Origin: Gnetum montanum
Lineage: Eukaryota; Streptophyta; Gnetopsida; Gnetales; Gnetaceae
Direction of reading: 5' to 3'
NCBI GenBank assembly: GCA_015680685.1
Contig: MNCI01007937.1
Coordinates: 1,536,682-1,600,681 of the forward strand
DNA: 64,000 nt
Below, in pieces: positions 57,900 to 64,000 of the stretch. The translations under genes were made by a program, and so were the position numbers. Each line of letters begins with the position of its first letter. Position 1 is the first letter of the stretch. The notes under the pieces are model-generated. The model worked only from the letters and a program-made list of their open reading frames with translations, ran no database searches and was not told the origin of the DNA.

Positions 57900-59300
57900 C
57901 CACGACTAAGTTGGAAGGAGTAGATCCAAAAAATGGAATGTGGTTGTCCATCTGTCGAGGTGGTAGTTATGCTGACCTATCTTGGTTCAAGGAAAGGTTT
58001 TACTTGTTGGATGTTCACGAATTTCTTTTTATTTGGGCTTTTAGGTTTGTAGATTACCATGGCCTTAGAGGGAAAGGTTTGATCAATTATATAAGGTCCA
58101 TTCCACAATGTTTGGAATTTTACCTTCTAAGATACATGTGTGGGGTTTTAGTAAAGAACCTTATCTCTTGGTTGAAGTTTTACTTTACTTATTTTGAGGT
58201 CATGATGTTGCTTGCTAAATGCCTTATTCATCTCATTCAAGGATAAGGCCACTAATTGATTTTCATCTAGCACGTTTAGGGTGATTAATATTTTTTTTAT
58301 GGTAAACTTAGGTCAAGGTTTATATCACAAGCTATTGAGAGTGTACAAAGCTCGAATTGAATAGGGAACATTGGATGTTTTCTGTACAATAACTCATAGG
58401 GAAAATAGCCAATAGGAAGTTTCCAAGTTGATCGATAAGCCCAAAGAGCATAATTAAGTTTTGCACTCCAATCCTTCCTATATTTGCTACTGGTTCACAT
58501 TAATATTTTTTTTGATTTCCTAGTTGGTTACCTTTTCTTAACCATTGGCTTGGGAGTGGTAAGGTGTTGTTAATTTATGTTCAACCCCTAAGCATTGCAT
58601 TAACTTTCTAAAAGTGGCAACTATGAAATGAGTTCCAATGTCAAAAATTAGTGAATGTGGCATCCCAAACCTATTCATAATATTTTGTTATATGAATCTA
58701 GTAGCAATGGACAATGTACAATTAGTAATAGCTACTACTTTTGCCCGTTTTATGCAGTAGTCAATTGCTACTATGATATATCCCTTTCTATTGGACATGG
58801 GTGTGATGGAACCCATGAAGTCAACGCCTCGTATGTTGAAAGGTTCTAATGATTGAATCCACTATTGAGGACCTTCCATGTGAGCAGTCATCCCCCGATC
58901 TCATTGACAATGTTCACAAGACTTGAGGAACTAGTGGGCATTCCTAAAGATTGTAGGCCAATGGTATCTTTCCATCAGGATTTTGATGGTTGTGCGTCTC
59001 CTTGCAAAATGGCCTCCATAAGGTCCTTCGTGAGCATCCTGGAGACCGTGTAGTTGATCTTCATCAAGGACACACCAACAAATCAAGCTATCAGCACACA
59101 CCTTGTAGAGGTGTCTGTTGATTTCCATGAAGTATTTGACCCGATGAAGAAATTGTTGCTTCTTTCCAAAATCCAAATCTTGTGGCATCTCTTGAGTGAG
59201 AAGATATGTGAAGATCTCATTGTACCATGTTGTTTTTGCAGGAAGTTGTTCGCTTATTGCTCCTATAAAGAGGAGTTCATCTAGAAACTAATTAGAGAGC
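57900..59300 (-). pseudogene. Element F integrase (frameshifted)
   Basis: Zinc-binding region open at 59188-58931: KKQQFLHRVKYFMEINRHLY, DEDQLHGLQDAHEGPYGGHF and ERYHWPTIFRNAH, with SCEHCQ following. Core: GVDFMGSITPMSNRKGYIIV (first Asp), MNRFGMPHSLIFDIGTHF (second Asp kept) and HKLTTP. Later frames shift; the C-terminal end near 57951 reads SNLVVGEMVVYANHQYGF, a conserved tail also in D and G. Confidence 0.8.
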
Positions 59301-59360
59301 AAGCTTTACTCCTCTTTATTATCCCATCTTAAGTGAGAGAAGTGGTTACCAACCACAATC

Positions 59361-60840
59361 TTAGTCCCTTTTCAATCTACCATCATGAGATTGAATTCCT
59401 ACAAGATCACGAGCCACCATATGACACAAGGAATCACCATTGGCTTGTTCATGAAGAAGCGAATTGGAATGTGATCCATATGTACAAATAGTTTGTAACC
59501 AAGCACATAGTACCTGAACTTTTCCAGAGCATACACCACTACCATTAGTTCTTTCTCTGTGGTGATGTAATTTAACTGTGCTTCCACAATGCTTCAGCTC
59601 GTGCGATGGATGTAGTATGGACACTTCTTATCGTCCATCTTGCGTGAGCACTACTTTCAAGACATAGTTAGATGCATCCATTATGATATGGAATGGTCTA
59701 GACCAATTTGGTGCTCGGAGGATTAATATTTCTATGAGTTTCTCTTTTAAGTGTTAGAATGCATGTTCACATTCCTTGATCCAAATGAAAGGTGCATCTT
59801 TCTTTGTAAGCTCTACCAACAGCTTTGCAATCTTAGAGAAATTCTCTATGAATCATTGGTAGTAGCCAATGTGTCCAAGAAATGACCGAACATCTTTAAT
59901 AGTCTTTGATTGGAATGTTATTCCTTGGATGACCCTTATCTTTTCTGGGTCTACCTCAATCCTTTTTTGTGAAATTTTGTGCCCTAGCACAATGCCTTCT
60001 TAGACCATGAGATGGCTATTTTGCTAATTAAGATGTAGGTTTGTCTCTACACATCTCTTTAATACTTTCTCAAGTTGGTCTAAGGCTTTCTTGAATGTAG
60101 CCACATAGGTAGAAAAGTCATCCATGAAGACTTCTACACCACTACCGATCTGCTATTGGAAGATACTAAGGACCAAGTGTTGAAAGGTTGCAAGGGCATT
60201 GCACAGACCGAATGACATCTTACAATATGCAAAAGTCCCCCAAGGACTCGTGAATGTTATCTTGGCTTAATATTTTGGTGCAATTTGGATTTAGTTATAG
60301 CCATTATAACCATCTAAGAAGCTATAATAACAATGCTCAAATGTGGTGTCTAACACTTGAATCACAAATGGCAAAGAAAAATGATCTTTAAATGTTGCCA
60401 TATTTAATAGCCTAAAGTCAATGTAGACCTGCCATTTGCCATCCTTCTTTGGCACAATCACGAGTGGACTAACCCACTCACTATCCGCGATGGGATAGAT
60501 GAACCCTACCTTGAGGAGTTGTTCAATTTCCTCCTTGATGATCTACCTCAATTTGGGGTTCAGCCACCTCTACGGTTGCCTTCTAGGCTTCATGGCTACG
60601 TCAGTGTAAATGCGATGCTAGCATATCCTTGGATCGATTCCTATTAGCTTAGGATATGACCAAGCAAAGGTTGTTGGCCATTTGTTCACCACCTCCAACA
60701 ACTTTTCTTTTTGTTCAAGAGCAAGTTTGGCATTAATTATGATTGGTATACCATTGTTTAAAAATGCATACTCCATACCAGCCGGTAAAGTTTTTAGCTC
60801 TAAGGGTTCGTGCTTAAAGTTATCAGGGATTTCCAACTCT
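59361..60840 (-). pseudogene. Element F reverse transcriptase and RNase H
   Basis: N-terminal region MEIPDNFKHEPLELKTLPAG (60836-60618). Core: IIKEEIEQLLKVGFIYPIAD, LVIVPKKDGKWQVYIDFRLL, YYSFLDGYNGYNQIQIAP, FGLCNALATFQ and VFMDDFSTY. The catalytic FMDD (complement of 60117-60128) is intact, unlike A and D. RNase H: NYITTEKELMVVVYALEKFR and HMDHIPIRFFMNKPM (59587-59399). A moderate number of stops but long collinear frames; best RT in the window for phylogeny. Confidence 0.88.
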
Positions 60841-61039
60841 CTCCACTAGGTATCATCATCTTTGTTAAAGAGTTGGAAAAGAACTTATTTAATTTTGTTC
60901 ATGCCTTAACATAAACACATGTTAGGCTCTTAGTTGGTTCCATGCATATTATGCTACTATCCAAGTCAACTATCAACCATTGAATGCCCTCTTGCTTTGT
61001 GGTTGCTGCGTACAAACACCTCTAAATGTTAATTTCTTA

Positions 61040-61520
61040 TGCACACTAATTGCATGCTTTAATGTGTGCACTCCTGATTGATCAAATCTTTTGCACACAA
61101 TTGCACCTCTTGTTGTTGTACGCGATGCATGGAATACGCTTCTTCTCGATCTTGCCCAATTCATTTTTCTTAGATATTTCTAAAGATAGATCCCTTATAC
61201 GCATACGTGCGTCAACCATGCTTAACCAAGCTCTTCCCATAATGATGGGAAAAGCACTTTTGCAGTTGTTCACCTTGATAACCAAAAAATCAGTAAGATA
61301 GGACCACCCACAAACTGTGGTCACAATGTCCTCTACTAATCCTAGAGGGACAATAATTGACTGATTTGCTAATTCTAAATGAATCTTGCTCTTCTTAAGA
61401 GGTGGTAGGTTCCAGGCCTTGTACATGTCATGGGAGATGAGATTAACTTAGGAACCAGAGTCAAGAAGAGCCTTGCATGGCTCATGTCTAGTGATCTATA
61501 AGTAAATGAGTGGACTTATC
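61040..61520 (-). pseudogene. Element F retropepsin-like protease
   Basis: D-S-G complementary to 61454-61462, then MYKAWNLPPLKKSKIHLELA, SIIVPLGLVEDIVTTV, YLTDFLVIKVNNCKSAFPII and MGRAWLSMVDARMRIRDLSL (114 open codons, 61426-61082). Nearly identical in layout to the D protease. Confidence 0.82.
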
Positions 61521-61559
61521 AAGCTAGATCTTTTTGTTGGAAGATTGCCAGCCTTGATC

Positions 61560-64000
61560 CAATTAGAAATAGCATGAGTTAGCATTACAGTGTGAATCTA
61601 AGGCAGTACTTGGTTTGAAGGGCACTTGAAGGTCTTTGATGTAGAGGTTGAGGGTGTTGGAGATGTAGGATGATCAACCGAAGTAGATTATGAGGGTTGA
61701 AGAGGACTGCTGGGTTGGAAGAAGGGTCTTTTCCTTGATCAATTGTCCAAAACACTTGGTTGGAAAGCTGGTTGTGAATGTACAACCATCGTAGCATTTC
61801 ATTGTTGCAACTATGGAGGAATCTCACCCTGCATGGATGGAGCAGGAGGTAACTAGGTTGAAGGTGGAGGTGTATGTGCAGAGCGATGTAGAGGATGGTA
61901 TGGATATGGGTTCTCCCCTCGAGTAGATGGTGAATGTGTTCAATGGTACTCTGGAGGGTAATAGTGATGTTGAAATGCGATATGACTTGTAGAACTTCTA
62001 GGAGAAATGGATTGCTGAACATAGTACCCATATGGATCTAGTTGCCTATAAGGGTACTACTGCCTTGGCAGTGGCATTCCCCATGATTATGGCTGATACC
62101 ATTATTGGTATTGTTTATACGGTTGTGGAGGAGCTCCACTTGGGTAGTAAGCTTGTTGTTGCTAGTGGAACTACCTTGGATTACCTTGAGGATAAAGAAA
62201 TTGTCGAGGTGCTTGCCTATGTGCTAATCAAGGATTTAATGCATACACCCTAGACTCTTGTAAGTGTGACACGACAGGGCAACATCCCTTTGGATGTTCA
62301 TATTGACAGATGGCATAATTATTTTTATCATCAGAGTCGATTTCCACAACTTTCTCTAGAGCAGCAACTTTGCCCTTACCTCTTTGGTAGGCATGTTCAG
62401 CTCCTTTTTTCCTCTATAATTACAATCACTATTTTGCTCTTTGGATTCCTTAGCAATCTTCATAGCAGTTTGAAACTTTTCATCCAAAGAGTCCCATAAC
62501 TTATCAACCTTTACTAAAATGTCAAAAATAGATTTTTGGATGGGCAAGGTCTTCTTGTTCACCACTTCATCAAGTGGTGACTCCTCCTCATTACAACATT
62601 AGACCTCTCATTTCCTAATGGAAGGGTCCCTATTATACTCTTTAGCACTTTCCCTCTTCCGTAGCTCACCTTCTTCTTTTACTACTTGCTCAATTAGCCT
62701 TTGGATTTGATGAGCTCTTCATTTAGACAATCTTTCTTGGGCATACACCCCAAGGGTTCTTCTTGTTTTTGCTCTACACCCATCTATGATGTGGTGAAGT
62801 TGTTCCCTTTGAGAATAACCATGGCCAGGGATTAGTGTAAGAGTGAATAGTTGTTCATGTGTCTTTGTTTCCATCCTTGGATTTTCCTTCTTAGATTAGA
62901 AACTCTAGAGTAGATTTGGTATTTATCATTAAACAGCTCTATCATGGTACTCCATTAGCAAATAAATTTTGACTCCAAGGATCGGTACTAACTTTCAACT
63001 TTCTTGATGAGTGTCCTGGAAAAGAGTTTGAGTTTTTTCCATTCAATATCTATGTTCTATAAGGCACAAGCATCATGAAAAGCTGGTAGATGTGTCTATG
63101 GATCAGATTTGTATCCCCCCTCAAATTTTGGGATATTGTTCATGTCTAAGCGCTTGATTCGACTATCTTTCATATGTCTAGTTGGAATTTTAACTACCTC
63201 TACAATGTTGAGCATACTTTGGGTTACTAATAGAGGTTCATCATCATCACTGCATCGATGATGCCAATGATGGTTTTGATCACTCCTTTAGTCTTGGTGG
63301 CCTTCATGGTCATTGTTGTCTCATTGATCACCTTCACGATTATTTTGACAGCAGCTTCTATGAGAATCATTAGATGAAGGCTAATGTTTAGAATCGGATG
63401 AAAAGGATGAAGAGGAAGGTGGATCGCCATTGCCACTACGGTGTCCACCACCACTATTTCGCTTATTATGACCATCATCCTTAGATCCCTTACTATTGTG
63501 ATGTTTGCCCAAGTCCCTACCACTTTTTCCTGAACCTAGTTTATGAATAGTGGATCATAGGTTCAAGTTCACACCCTTGTCACCAATAATAGGGGGTGGA
63601 GAATCTTCATGTTAAGAACCTTCAAAGGGAGGATCCTTATTGTCATCTTGATCTAATAGGAACAAGTGATTAGTAAAATGTTTTCCCTTTGTAGCCTCAT
63701 GGAGGTTCTCCTGATGTCGATCTCATTTGCATTATGTTTTAGTGGAATAGTAGTTTTGAGTGTCATAACCATCCATAACATATTCTTTATGAAGATTTGA
63801 TATGCCCAACTTCCTTAGGATTTGCAACAGCATCCCAAGCACAAATCTAGTGAGGGGAAAGACGATGTTGCCCTCCATATCACGTCATCATAGTTATTCA
63901 TCCTAATGTAAGATGAAGGTAAAGTTTAGTACAAACTCATCTAGATGAGTATATACCACTTTGCAGTCCTATGGGACTGGCAGTTTGACATCTTCACGCT
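61560..64000 (-). pseudogene. Element F gag (start outside the window)
   Basis: The window edge falls just inside the N terminus. Low-complexity Ser/Asp/His/Arg-rich region near 63520-63230. Capsid-like anchors: HMKDSRIKRLDMNNIPKFEG, LFNDKYQIYSRVSNLRRKIQ and GVYAQERLSK (63180-62730). Then VVNKKTLPIQKSIFDILVKV and LWDSLDEKFQTAMKIAKESK (62565-62430), a further helical part. The Pro/His/Tyr-rich tail extends to about 61600. Multiple stops and shifts. Confidence 0.75.

Larger units (their letters stand above)
47030..64000 (-). mobile_element. Element F: Ty3/gypsy LTR retrotransposon (5' end outside window)
   Basis: 3' LTR at 47030-47937, then accessory ORF, spacer with inserted G, integrase, RNase H, RT, protease and gag up to the window edge; the gag ATG and 5' LTR lie just beyond 64000. 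The left flank is gag of E, so F is an insertion into E with AGAGG (47025-47029) as the predicted target duplication. It has the only intact RT catalytic box (FMDD). Confidence 0.88.

Noticed and set aside
1-64000. CRISPR array, bacterial operons or phage genes
   Set aside because: No regularly spaced short repeats or prokaryotic gene structure; the content is plant retroelements.

Overview
The window looks like repeat-dense, probably heterochromatic DNA of a seed plant (most likely an angiosperm; I cannot name the species). It is AT-rich and has no intact cellular gene. Almost all of it is decayed LTR retrotransposons of one Ty3/gypsy group: the primer-binding sites resemble the 3' end of plant tRNA-Asp, the RT motifs are Athila/Tat-like, no chromodomain is visible, and there is an extra 3' ORF. 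Other residents are an RTE-type LINE, a tRNA-derived SINE and a long-armed foldback element. Open frames are short because of in-frame stops, most of which look like C-to-T decay of CAG, CAA, CGA or TGG codons.

Layout. 1-3627: foldback element (129-506), SINE-like unit (1340-1475) and LINE pieces on the minus strand (1745-2040, 3340-3627). 3628-23181: element A, plus strand, inserted in the LINE; the other half of the LINE resumes at 23182-23600. Inside A lies element B (10742-19914, plus strand, perfect 5-bp target duplication ACAGT). From 24218 everything is on the minus strand. Element D (24218-44229) contains nested element C (26104-32898, perfect duplication GCAAG). D shares its right LTR with a deleted remnant E (43350-47029). 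Element F (47030 to beyond the window) is inserted in the gag of E and itself contains a shorter element G (51744-56516).

Two kinds of element coexist. A, D and F carry gag, protease, RT-RNase H, integrase (truncated in A) and a 3' accessory ORF. B and C carry only a long gag and the accessory ORF, with no trace of pol, so they would need enzymes in trans. The accessory ORF encodes a globular N-terminal domain followed by long coiled coils. Upstream of it, B, D and F show a TATA box beside the same family-specific palindromes that mark that family's LTR promoter, then a candidate 5' UTR intron whose acceptor ends exactly at the ATG.

The most interesting signals are a short noncoding hairpin conserved in pol-bearing and pol-less elements with compensatory base changes, the matched internal and LTR promoter motifs, the repeated pol-less gag plus accessory-ORF design, and recurring internal polypurine-tract-like motifs. 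All of these come from reading the sequence by eye; no alignment or database search was run.
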